In this document: piece after piece, positions 1 to 5,092 of the stretch
How the letters are laid out: each line of letters opens with the position of its first letter
Numbering within the stretch: position 1 is the stretch's first letter
Source of the DNA: RGIG9060 sp036307825
GTDB taxonomy: Bacteria > Spirochaetota > Spirochaetia > Treponematales > Treponemataceae
Length of the DNA stretch: 7,745 nt
Reading direction: 5' to 3'
NCBI GenBank assembly: GCA_036307825.1
Contig: JAXJWW010000046.1
Span: 1 to 7,745 of the forward strand
The notes under the pieces: generated by a model
The model's input: the letters and a program-made list of their open reading frames with translations, nothing else
What the model was told of the DNA's origin: nothing
Database searches by the model: none
Program-made: the position numbers and the translations under genes

Positions 1-948
1 GAGTATGTTGAAAATGTTTGCGACCGAATTGGAATGAAAAATCCAATTAAGAAAACTGACAGAGCGTTAATTTGGAAATCTTTAGAAGAAGCAGAAGAAA
101 AACTTGAAAAAAATAAAACATGGCCACGGAATTTTGCAGCAAAAAAAATAATTGAAAAAATGAAACTTGCAAAAGAAAATGGCAATACAGATTTTTGCAC
201 AGAATATTCTTTTGTGGACGAAGCTCAAGATTTGCCACCAGTAATTCTTTCTTTGATAAAAGAATCTACTAATCAATGTGTTTTTCTTGCAGGGGACAGC
301 GACCAGTCAATTTACAGAAAAGGATTTAGTTGGAATAAATCTGGAATCGATATTCGAGGACGAACAAAAATTCTTAAAACAAATTTTCGAAATACAAATC
401 AGATTCACGAATTTGCAGAAGCGTATCGTAAAAATTTTAAGAATATGGATAAAACAACAAAGCCTCTTGCATTTAGACCAGGTCCGCCAGTTGAACTTAC
501 GATTTCAAAAAATACAAATGATTTAAATCAACAACTTGTTCAACAAGTAAAACTTCTTTTGAATATTTTAAAATATGAAGAAGAAAATATTTGTATCATT
601 GCTAATCAAAAACAAAAACTTGATAAAATTAAAAATCAATTAGAATCTAAACTTGGCGTTAAAAGCATTCAAATTGCTGATACTGATTTTGACTTTGCCG
701 AAACAAAAGGTATCAGACTTAGCACAATGCAAAATTGTAAAGGTTTAGATTTCCCTGTTGTTTTATTTATTGCAGACCATAGAATACAAGGTGCTGAAGA
801 ATTATCTTGTTTTGATTCAGAAACATATTACGAACAACAATACAATATGGTTTATGTTTGTTTAACTCGTGCAATGGAAATGCTACATATCTTTACTGTA
901 GAAACAACTGAATTTTCTCCATTTAAAGATTTGACAATTACAAATTAA
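1..948 (+). CDS. UvrD/Rep-like superfamily 1 DNA helicase, C-terminal part
   Basis: The frame is open from base 1, so this is the 3' part of a longer gene; the ATG at 34 is internal. The visible 315 residues carry the downstream helicase motifs in order: motif II (Walker B) DEAQD at about residues 73-77, motif III GDSDQSIYRKGF at 98-109, motif IV LKTNFR at 125-130, motif V STMQNCKGLDFPVV at about 241-254, and motif VI YVCLTRA at about 285-291. The Walker A motif lies beyond the left edge. Only about 110 residues separate motifs IV and V, so a full 2B subdomain as in UvrD, Rep or PcrA is missing; this suggests one of the compact UvrD-like helicases, some of which carry an N-terminal NERD or nuclease domain. 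An ATP-dependent DNA unwinding role follows from the family. The 3' end overlaps the promoter of the next gene. The subfamily cannot be told without the N-terminus. Confidence 0.9.
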   Translation, partial: EYVENVCDRIGMKNPIKKTDRALIWKSLEEAEEKLEKNKTWPRNFAAKKIIEKMKLAKENGNTDFCTEYSFVDEAQDLPPVILSLIKESTNQCVFLAGDSDQSIYRKGFSWNKSGIDIRGRTKILKTNFRNTNQIHEFAEAYRKNFKNMDKTTKPLAFRPGPPVELTISKNTNDLNQQLVQQVKLLLNILKYEEENICIIANQKQKLDKIKNQLESKLGVKSIQIADTDFDFAETKGIRLSTMQNCKGLDFPVVLFIADHRIQGAEELSCFDSETYYEQQYNMVYVCLTRAMEMLHIFTVETTEFSPFKDLTITN

Positions 949-958
949 CGATTATATT
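931..958 (+). promoter_or_regulatory. sigma-70 type promoter for the LRR-HTH gene and its leader
   Basis: The -35 box TTGACA (931-936) is separated by 16 bp from the -10 box TATATT (953-958). The -35 lies inside the last codons of the helicase gene. Transcription should start near 965 and give a leader of about 230 nt before the ATG at 1198. The PLD-like gene on the opposite strand has the same boxes and spacing. Boxes and spacing are read directly; activity is inferred. Confidence 0.6.
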
Positions 959-970
959 AATCTCACAAAG

Positions 971-996
971 GAATTATTTCTTAAAAAATAATTTTT
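971..996 (+). terminator. weak AT-only hairpin after the helicase gene
   Basis: Arms AATTATTT (972-979) and AAATAATT (986-993) form an 8-bp stem with a 6-nt loop, followed by a short T run. It could terminate the helicase transcript, but the stem has no G-C pair and would be weak. It would also lie near the 5' end of the transcript starting at about 965. Confidence 0.3.
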
Positions 997-999
997 CAG

Positions 1000-1185
1000 T
1001 TGCTCTGTCACTAAACGCTAGAGTGATATGTTAAATTATTTAAACCTGATGAAGTTTTTTATCGGGGGAGGGAACATCAAGTTCAACTTAATTAGCACAC
1101 ATCAAAAATGATGATAAAAATGTGTAAGGGAGAACTGGTAAATCTTGATGATTCCTCTAAAAATAATAGAGTTCTCCCTTTTTCT
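1000..1185 (+). ncRNA. structured leader RNA / candidate attenuator before the LRR-HTH gene
   Basis: This stretch has several pairings unusual for DNA this AT-rich. TGTCACT/AGTGATA is a small hairpin near 1006-1028. CCTGAT (1045-1050) pairs with ATCGGG (1061-1066). A long-range stem joins 1068-1081 (GAGGGAACATCAAG) to 1144-1157 (CTTGATGATTCCTC) with one mismatch and one G-U pair. ACACAT (1097-1102) pairs with ATGTGT (1120-1125). The terminator stem 1126-1136/1170-1180 crosses the long-range stem, so the two either form a pseudoknot or compete. This is the layout of a switch that controls read-through into the gene at 1198, or of a separate small RNA ending at the terminator. I recognise no known riboswitch, T-box, 6S or tmRNA core. 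No folding energy was calculated. Confidence 0.5.
1126..1183 (+). terminator. intrinsic terminator in the leader, upstream of the start codon
   Basis: An 11-bp perfect stem AAGGGAGAACT (1126-1136) / AGTTCTCCCTT (1170-1180) is followed by TTTTTCTT from 1179. The 33-nt loop contains an inner hairpin option, CTCTA/TAGAG (1155-1159/1167-1171), and the 3' arm of the competing long-range stem. The T run ends 14 nt before the ATG at 1198, so any mRNA for the LRR-HTH gene made from the promoter at 931 must read through it. Confidence 0.65.
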
Positions 1186-1197
1186 TGAGAGGTTAAT

Positions 1198-2295
1198 ATG
1201 AATAATAAAGATTTTTTAATTAAGTACATTGAGGATGATGATGAGGTAATTCTTCGTGCTTATGTTGGAAAAGAAAAAATAGTTAAAATTCCAGAAAGTG
1301 TAACAACAATTGATAAATTTGCTTTTGCAAACGATGTACAATCAAACGATATTATTGAAAAGATAATTCTTCCTTCAACAGTTCTTAAAATTGAAAAAGA
1401 AGCTTTTGCATATTGCACAAAATTAAAAGAGATTATTTTTAATGACGAAGTTGAATCTATCAATTTTAAATGTTTTGTGGGATGTGACTCTCTTGAAGAA
1501 GTAAAAATTCCCCCACGAATTGAAACAATAATTACTTTTCCTAGAAAAAATAATTTTACAAAAATTTATGTAAATGATAATTTAAAATTTGTTACAGAAG
1601 ATGCATTCGATATTTATAATGAAGAAAAAGATGAATTTGAATCTTGCACAACTGAAATTCTTTTACAAAATCCAGTATATAAAATAATCGATGGATTTAT
1701 GGTTAATACAAAATTTATGATTACATTATACCGAGTTGATAAATCATCTTCACATGTAAGAATTCCAAATGGAATAAAAACTATCGGAACAGGAACTTTT
1801 AACGAAATGGATTTTACATTATTTCATTTAAAAGATGTAAAACCAATTGAAACAGTTGTAATTCCAGCATCAGTTAGAAGAATAAATTACAATGCATTTG
1901 ATTCTTGTGAAAATTTACGAAGTGTAAAATATGAAGGAAAATCAGCATCCTTAAGTATTGATGAAGATGCATTTTATGATTGTAAACAATATACAGAACA
2001 TGAAAACTTGATTGAATGTTCAGATGTGAAATTCTCAGGCAAGTCAAAAAAAATTACTCATTTGATGTTAGAACGATTTAAAGTAATTCACAAAAAAATA
2101 CAATCAGGAGCTTATCCGAATACAGAAAATCTTCGACAAGCGTGTATCGATATTTTAGGTTTGGATAATAAACTTAGTATTGCAACAATTAGTCGGGACT
2201 TAGAATATTTACGAAATAGTATGGAAGCCCCAATTGAATATAACCGTTATGAAAATGGATATTACTACACAGAAGATTTTGAATTGAAACTTTAA
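1198..2295 (+). CDS. BspA-type leucine-rich repeat protein with C-terminal WYL-regulator-type winged HTH
   Basis: This 365-residue protein starts at ATG 1198 behind GAGAGG (1187-1192), 5 nt upstream. Residues about 25-265 are LRR_5/BspA-like repeats, visible as recurring IP-x-SV-TTI-x-FAF units: IPESVTTIDKFAF near 31, LPSTVLKIEKEAF near 58, IPNGIKTIGTGTF near 189 and IPASVRRINYNAF near 222. There is no signal peptide, so it is probably cytoplasmic, unlike secreted BspA proteins. Residues about 287-365 look like the winged helix at the N-terminus of WYL-domain regulators: an LERFKVIHKKIQSGAYPNTE helix, a recognition helix near ATISRDLEYLR, then PIEYNRYENGYYYTEDF as the wing. The chain stops just where a WYL protein's sensor part would begin. 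The LRRs may thus act as sensor or oligomerisation module for a DNA-binding protein. Domain calls are by eye; the regulatory role is inferred. Confidence 0.85.
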   Translation: MNNKDFLIKYIEDDDEVILRAYVGKEKIVKIPESVTTIDKFAFANDVQSNDIIEKIILPSTVLKIEKEAFAYCTKLKEIIFNDEVESINFKCFVGCDSLEEVKIPPRIETIITFPRKNNFTKIYVNDNLKFVTEDAFDIYNEEKDEFESCTTEILLQNPVYKIIDGFMVNTKFMITLYRVDKSSSHVRIPNGIKTIGTGTFNEMDFTLFHLKDVKPIETVVIPASVRRINYNAFDSCENLRSVKYEGKSASLSIDEDAFYDCKQYTEHENLIECSDVKFSGKSKKITHLMLERFKVIHKKIQSGAYPNTENLRQACIDILGLDNKLSIATISRDLEYLRNSMEAPIEYNRYENGYYYTEDFELKL

Positions 2296-2302
2296 CTTGA
2301 AT

Positions 2303-2938
2303 CTACACAATTGGGTCGCCACAGTATTGTTTTCTTTTGCAATCTTTACAGTGGGCGCCCATCCAAACTTGGTCAAATTGTTGTGATGCTTGTTTTACAA
2401 ATTCTTTATTACTAGAAAGAACTCCTGCTTCGAAGTTTCGTGTGTTTGAACCTTTCATTCCCAATCCAGCACCAGTTAAATTTGCCGAACCTACATAAGC
2501 AGTTTTCAAATCAAAAATGATAATTTTAAAATGTACTCGAGGACAAATAATTCGTTCCATACCTTCAATTAAGATAGGATATTTATCAAAATCTTCTCTA
2601 AAAGCTTTCCCAGGTTCTTTTGCATGAATAAGTCTAATTTCCACGCCAGATTTTGCAAGTTCAGAAAGTATTTCTAAAAGAGGTTTTGTTGAATGACCAG
2701 ATTTTACATATAAATCTTTTATATCGGCAGTTCCAATCCATAAAGTTTTTTTTACTGATTTGATTTTTTCGATAACTAAATCGTAGTGGTCTTCATTTGC
2801 TATATATTGAAATTCCAAAGTAGGTGAGGGTGAAGTAGATTTCTCTTTTTTTGCAACAACAGATTTTTTATTCTTAGGAGTTTTAGATACCTTACTTGTT
2901 ATCTTTTTTTCATCTTTAGAGATTTTTCTTTTAATCAT
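2303..2938 (-). CDS. phospholipase D-like (single HKD) protein, probable nuclease-family enzyme
   Basis: This 211-residue protein has one HKD motif, HFKIIIFD (H136, K138, D143), followed by GSANLTGAG at 150-158, the hallmark of PLD-superfamily phosphodiesterases. Single-motif members such as Nuc or BfiI dimerise to build the active site and cut DNA; that would be the likely chemistry here. Residues 1-40 are very lysine- and serine-rich and probably disordered or nucleic-acid binding. The C-terminus has a Cys cluster, CKDCKRKQYC (C197, C200, C206), that could bind zinc. No signal peptide or membrane segment is seen. The gene is convergent with the LRR-HTH gene with only 7 bp between stops. ATG 2938 is the only Met in the first 120 residues and has no Shine-Dalgarno sequence; the promoter position suggests a leaderless mRNA. 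The substrate is unknown. Confidence 0.85.
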   Translation of the reverse strand: MIKRKISKDEKKITSKVSKTPKNKKSVVAKKEKSTSPSPTLEFQYIANEDHYDLVIEKIKSVKKTLWIGTADIKDLYVKSGHSTKPLLEILSELAKSGVEIRLIHAKEPGKAFREDFDKYPILIEGMERIICPRVHFKIIIFDLKTAYVGSANLTGAGLGMKGSNTRNFEAGVLSSNKEFVKQASQQFDQVWMGAHCKDCKRKQYCGDPIV

Positions 2939-2944
2939 GTTTTT

Positions 2945-2972
2945 AATATAACATAAATGTTTTTGTTGTCAA
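2945..2972 (-). promoter_or_regulatory. promoter of the PLD-like gene, placed for a leaderless transcript
   Basis: On the minus strand, TTGACA (2972-2967), 16 bp, then TATATT (2950-2945). Only 6 nt separate the -10 box from the ATG (2938-2936), so the expected start point falls on or next to the A of the ATG. No Shine-Dalgarno sequence lies in the gap. Confidence 0.6.
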
Positions 2973-3060
2973 CTTAATTACTAAACAAAATATTTTTCAC
3001 TCTGTCGTAGAATTAGAGATATAATACTTTATATTATACTTGAGATGGAAATATAGAAAA

Positions 3061-3078
3061 AGTTTCCTATAGTAAACT
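3061..3078. repeat. palindrome copy 1 (C-type)
   Basis: AGTTTCCTATAGTAAACT, flanked by AAA and TTT. Differs from the perfect palindrome by C for A in the left arm. Identical in its core to copies 5 and 8. Confidence 0.85.
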
Positions 3079-3163
3079 TTTGGACTTAATTTATTTTTAG
3101 AAAATGCTGAAAAACTCTGAAATTTATATGTCTACAATGTCTACATTTTTACCCCCTGTGTAG

Positions 3164-3198
3164 TATCGTAATTCTTTGTAATATATAGAGTTACGATA
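3164..3198. repeat. inverted repeat in the first long gap
   Basis: Perfect 8-bp arms TATCGTAA (3164-3171) and TTACGATA (3191-3198) with a 19-nt loop. Farther out, GTGTA (3158-3162) can pair with TACAC (3206-3210) across a 7-nt bulge. It could be an operator or a hairpin RNA; no T tract follows. Confidence 0.5.
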
Positions 3199-3274
3199 AA
3201 ATGTTTACACCCTTTATCTTGCCAGCGAATACAAATACGTTTTTTATCAATTTTTATGGAATTTAACTAAAAAA

Positions 3275-3292
3275 AGTTTACTATGGTAAACT
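3275..3292. repeat. palindrome copy 2 (G-type)
   Basis: AGTTTACTATGGTAAACT, with one G for A right of the centre. Core identical to copy 6; both are followed by TTTTC. Confidence 0.85.
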
Positions 3293-3359
3293 TTTCGTTA
3301 AAACGATTATTTTTTGTAGTATTATCTAATGAGAATGTTGGTTTTGTTAATAAAATATA

Positions 3360-3377
3360 TGTTTACTATAGTAAATT
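3360..3377. repeat. palindrome copy 3 (T-type)
   Basis: TGTTTACTATAGTAAATT. The inner 14 bp TTTACTATAGTAAA are a perfect palindrome. It is preceded by AATATA and, a little upstream, TTGTTAAT, exactly as for copy 7. Confidence 0.8.
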
Positions 3378-3402
3378 AAAATAAGGACTAATCAATAAAA
3401 AA

Positions 3403-3420
3403 AGTTTATTATAGTAAAAT
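3403..3420. repeat. palindrome copy 4 (degenerate)
   Basis: AGTTTATTATAGTAAAAT, the most diverged copy, with changes in both arms. It has no counterpart in the second half of the array. Confidence 0.7.
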
Positions 3421-3461
3421 CAATATATTTTTTACAACAAATATAATTTCTAAGTTATTAA

Positions 3462-3479
3462 AGTTTCCTATAGTAAACT
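3462..3479. repeat. palindrome copy 5 (C-type)
   Basis: AGTTTCCTATAGTAAACT, core identical to copies 1 and 8. ATATAATTTC lies about 12 bp upstream, shared with copy 8. Confidence 0.85.
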
Positions 3480-3514
3480 TTTCTCAAATAAAACATTTTT
3501 ATTCTCATCCATTT

Positions 3515-3554
3515 TATCAAGTATAGAATCAAATTGTATCATACCTACTTGATA
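3515..3554. repeat. inverted repeat in the second long gap
   Basis: Perfect 9-bp arms TATCAAGTA (3515-3523) and TACTTGATA (3546-3554) around 22 nt. It sits between a C-type and a G-type palindrome, the same relative place as the inverted repeat at 3164-3198, although the arm sequences differ. Confidence 0.55.
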
Positions 3555-3617
3555 GAATATTAACTAATTTACTTTCATATTGAGTTATCATAATCTAAAA
3601 GAGTAGAGCATATAATA

Positions 3618-3635
3618 AGTTTACTATGGTAAACT
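3618..3635. repeat. palindrome copy 6 (G-type)
   Basis: AGTTTACTATGGTAAACT, core identical to copy 2. Confidence 0.85.
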
Positions 3636-3692
3636 TTTCATAAGCTCATTTATTTTTATCTAAGGTTGTTACAAAAATTGTTAATGAATATA

Positions 3693-3710
3693 TGTTTACT
3701 ATAGTAAAAA
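3693..3710. repeat. palindrome copy 7 (T-type)
   Basis: TGTTTACTATAGTAAAAA, with the same upstream flank as copy 3 (TTGTTAAT and AATATA). Confidence 0.8.
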
Positions 3711-3745
3711 ATTTTTAACAATTGATATAATTTCAACTTTGTAAA

Positions 3746-3763
3746 AGTTTCCTATAGTAAACT
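3746..3763. repeat. palindrome copy 8 (C-type)
   Basis: AGTTTCCTATAGTAAACT, the last copy, about 25 bp before the purC terminator T tract. ATATAATTTC lies upstream as for copy 5. Confidence 0.85.
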
Positions 3764-3785
3764 TTTTGATGACTAACTTTTTATT

Positions 3786-3834
3786 GCAAAAAAAAGCTAG
3801 TATCCACAAACTCATTAGGTTGGGAACTAGCTTT
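3786..3834 (-). terminator. intrinsic terminator of purC
   Basis: Read on the minus strand, AAAGCTAGT (3834-3826) pairs with ACTAGCTTT (3801-3793), a 9-bp perfect stem, and runs straight into eight T residues (3795-3788). The stem starts 37 bp after the purC stop codon. The loop can extend the pairing through CCCAAC against GTTTGTGG. Confidence 0.8.
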
Positions 3835-3870
3835 ATATCAATTTAATTTATGGATGTATTTCCGATTTAA

Positions 3871-4554
3871 TTAACGATTGTTGATGAGTTTTGTTAATTC
3901 AACAGGATCAACGATTTTGCCGTCTTTGTAAACTCTCATGTTTCCAGAAGCAATTTCATCAATCAAAATAACTTCACCGTTGTTGTATCCGAATTCGAAT
4001 TTGATGTCCCATAAATCAAGACCAAGTGTTTTTAAATCATCAGCAACGATTTTTGTGATTTTTAATGTTTGTTCTTTCATGCTGTTGAACATTTCTGTAG
4101 ACATAACTCCAAGAGCAGCCAAACCTTCACTTGTAACTAAAGGATCGCCTTTTTCGTCATTCTTGAATGTACATTCTACATATCCACCTTCAAGAGGTGT
4201 ACCATCTTTGATATATTCACCATAACGACGGATAAAACTACCTGTTGCAACTAATCTACAAATTACTTCCAATCCATGTCCGAAAACAGTTGCAGGAAGA
4301 ACTTCCATTGTAGCATCTTCTAAATTTGCACTTACATAGTGTGTTTTAATTCCAGCTTCTTTCAATAATTCAAAATAATGAATTGAAGTTTCCAAGTTTG
4401 CTTTTCCAATTCCTTCAATTGTTAAGCCAACTGTATTTTCACCTGGATCAAAAACTCCATCTTTTCCTGTACAGTCGTCTTTGAATTTAAGCATTACATT
4501 GCCATTTTCAAGACTGTAAACATCTTTTGTTTTACCTTCGTAAATCTTTTTCAT
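3871..4554 (-). CDS. purC: phosphoribosylaminoimidazole-succinocarboxamide synthase (SAICAR synthetase)
   Basis: PurC ligates aspartate to CAIR with ATP to give SAICAR, a step of cytosolic de novo purine synthesis. The 227-residue protein is within the usual bacterial length of roughly 230-240. Visible family marks are the N-terminal YEGKTKDVY nucleotide-binding loop (residues 5-13), KFKDDCTGKDG near 23-33, EVICRLVATGSFIRRYG near 96-112 (CAIR-binding region), DLWDIKFEFGY near 180-190, and LIDEIASGNMR near 197-207. The start ATG at 4554 follows AAGGAA (4566-4561) by 6 nt. It is a single-gene unit with its own promoter and terminator; no other purine gene is in the window. All key regions appear intact, so it should be functional. 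Confidence 0.97.
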   Translation of the reverse strand: MKKIYEGKTKDVYSLENGNVMLKFKDDCTGKDGVFDPGENTVGLTIEGIGKANLETSIHYFELLKEAGIKTHYVSANLEDATMEVLPATVFGHGLEVICRLVATGSFIRRYGEYIKDGTPLEGGYVECTFKNDEKGDPLVTSEGLAALGVMSTEMFNSMKEQTLKITKIVADDLKTLGLDLWDIKFEFGYNNGEVILIDEIASGNMRVYKDGKIVDPVELTKLINNR

Positions 4555-4587
4555 TGATTATTCCTTGATTGGATTAGATTCGTTAAT

Positions 4588-4616
4588 ATTTTATATAAAT
4601 TATAAAAGTAAATCAA
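4588..4616 (-). promoter_or_regulatory. purC promoter
   Basis: On the minus strand TTGATT (4616-4611) and TAAAAT (4593-4588) are separated by 17 bp, about 34 bp before the start codon. The local sequence is AT-rich, so alternatives such as a shifted TATAAT exist. I see no recognisable purine riboswitch core or PurR-type box in the short leader. Confidence 0.45.
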
Positions 4617-4690
4617 TAATTTATCAAAAAATTTTATGATTTTTTTATCGATTTTTAAGTGAAAATACTATCATATTTACAAGATATTTT

Positions 4691-4704
4691 TGTATATTTA
4701 TACA
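4691..4704. promoter_or_regulatory. ARG-box-like near-palindrome, site 1
   Basis: TGTATATTTATACA, a near-palindrome (all but the two central bases pair). Its centre is 22 bp from that of site 2, about two helical turns. It resembles the general form of ArgR-type boxes (TGAAT-N4-ATTCA) but with TATA in place of AATN; in AT-rich DNA this is weak evidence. Confidence 0.3.
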
Positions 4705-4712
4705 AATTACAA

Positions 4713-4726
4713 TGCATAAATATACA
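4713..4726. promoter_or_regulatory. ARG-box-like near-palindrome, site 2
   Basis: TGCATAAATATACA, identical to site 3 at 5093-5106 and differing from site 1 at position 3 and the central bases. An upstream CAAATT is shared with site 3 but separated by five extra bases. Confidence 0.3.
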
Positions 4727-4759
4727 TTCAAACGGATGGTTTATTTGTAAAATTAAAAA

Positions 4760-4793
4760 ATACGTGCAGAAATGCGTGTATAACAATTTTTTT
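4760..4793 (+). terminator. possible weak terminator
   Basis: ATACGTGC (4760-4767) pairs with GCGTGTAT (4774-4781) over 8 bp including two G-U pairs, with a 6-nt loop. A T7 run follows at 4787-4793 after a 5-nt gap. There is no gene directly upstream on this strand. Confidence 0.3.
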
Positions 4794-4998
4794 GTAAAAA
4801 TCGTCAAATTTCATTATGAAAGTGTAATTGATGTGTTTTGAGCCTTTTGTGTGCGTATTTTGGGGTATTTTTTTGTAAGTTTACATATTAAAAAGTACAC
4901 AAAAAAAATAATAAAGTTAAAAAAAAAAATGTTTAACCGAGAGGCAAGATAAAGAAAAGTGTGTTGTAATCGTGTAATTCTTTGTGTTATATAAAAAT

Positions 4999-5034
4999 AA
5001 AAGTGTGTTGTTGAATTTTTTACGACACACTTTT
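4999..5034. terminator. strong, possibly bidirectional terminator hairpin
   Basis: AAAAGTGTGTTGT (4999-5011) pairs with ACGACACACTTTT (5022-5034), 13 bp with one G-U, loop of 10 nt, followed by TTTTT on the plus strand. The left arm is duplicated exactly at 4955-4967. The gene it once served on the plus strand is not visible. Confidence 0.6.
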
Positions 5035-5092
5035 TGTACTGTAAATTTTTGCTAAAAGAGTATAGGTGAAGTGATTTTTTTTACTTCCAAAT

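Larger units (their letters stand above)
2939..3870. other. 932-bp gene-free region holding a palindrome array
   Basis: No convincing coding frame was found here. It contains the promoter of the PLD-like gene at its left end, eight copies of an 18-bp palindrome between 3061 and 3763, a tandem 9-mer (ATGTCTACA at 3128-3136 and 3137-3145), two longer inverted repeats in the gaps between palindromes, and the purC terminator at its right end. TATAAT strings occur at 3020-3025, 3442-3447 and 3726-3731, none with a matching -35 box. Confidence 0.7.

Noticed and set aside
278..526. 82-residue ORF in another frame within the helicase gene
   Set aside because: It overlaps helicase motifs III and IV in a different frame; the helicase frame has clear family motifs.
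1046..1052. Hammerhead ribozyme core CTGATGA
   Set aside because: The matching GAAA and cleavage-site segments are absent; the bases are better used in the CCTGAT/ATCGGG hairpin.
1126..1183. T-box riboswitch end (GGGAGAACTGG resembling the T-box sequence)
   Set aside because: The conserved GGTGGNACCGCG core is not there, no specifier stem is recognisable, and the downstream gene is not a tRNA synthetase or amino-acid gene.
3128..3145. Tandem duplication of ATGTCTACA
   Set aside because: Only two 9-bp units, with no link to a gene or to the palindromes; likely chance or slippage.
3061..3763. CRISPR array
   Set aside because: Repeats are short palindromes in variant classes, spacing varies from 43 to 214 bp, and no cas gene is present.
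3061..3763. Integron attC sites
   Set aside because: GTTTACT does not fit the GTTRRRY core, the sites lack the two-box structure of attC, and no cassettes or integrase are visible.
3800..3808. DnaA-box-like GTATCCACA, possible replication origin
   Set aside because: A single 8-of-9 match that is part of the loop region of the purC terminator; no cluster of boxes and no dnaA or dnaN nearby.
3938..4225. 95-residue ORF on the plus strand inside purC
   Set aside because: It is the antisense shadow of purC, with no ribosome binding site or family resemblance.
4659..4841. 60-residue ORF
   Set aside because: No ribosome binding site, composition of translated AT-rich noncoding DNA, and a terminator-like hairpin lies inside it.
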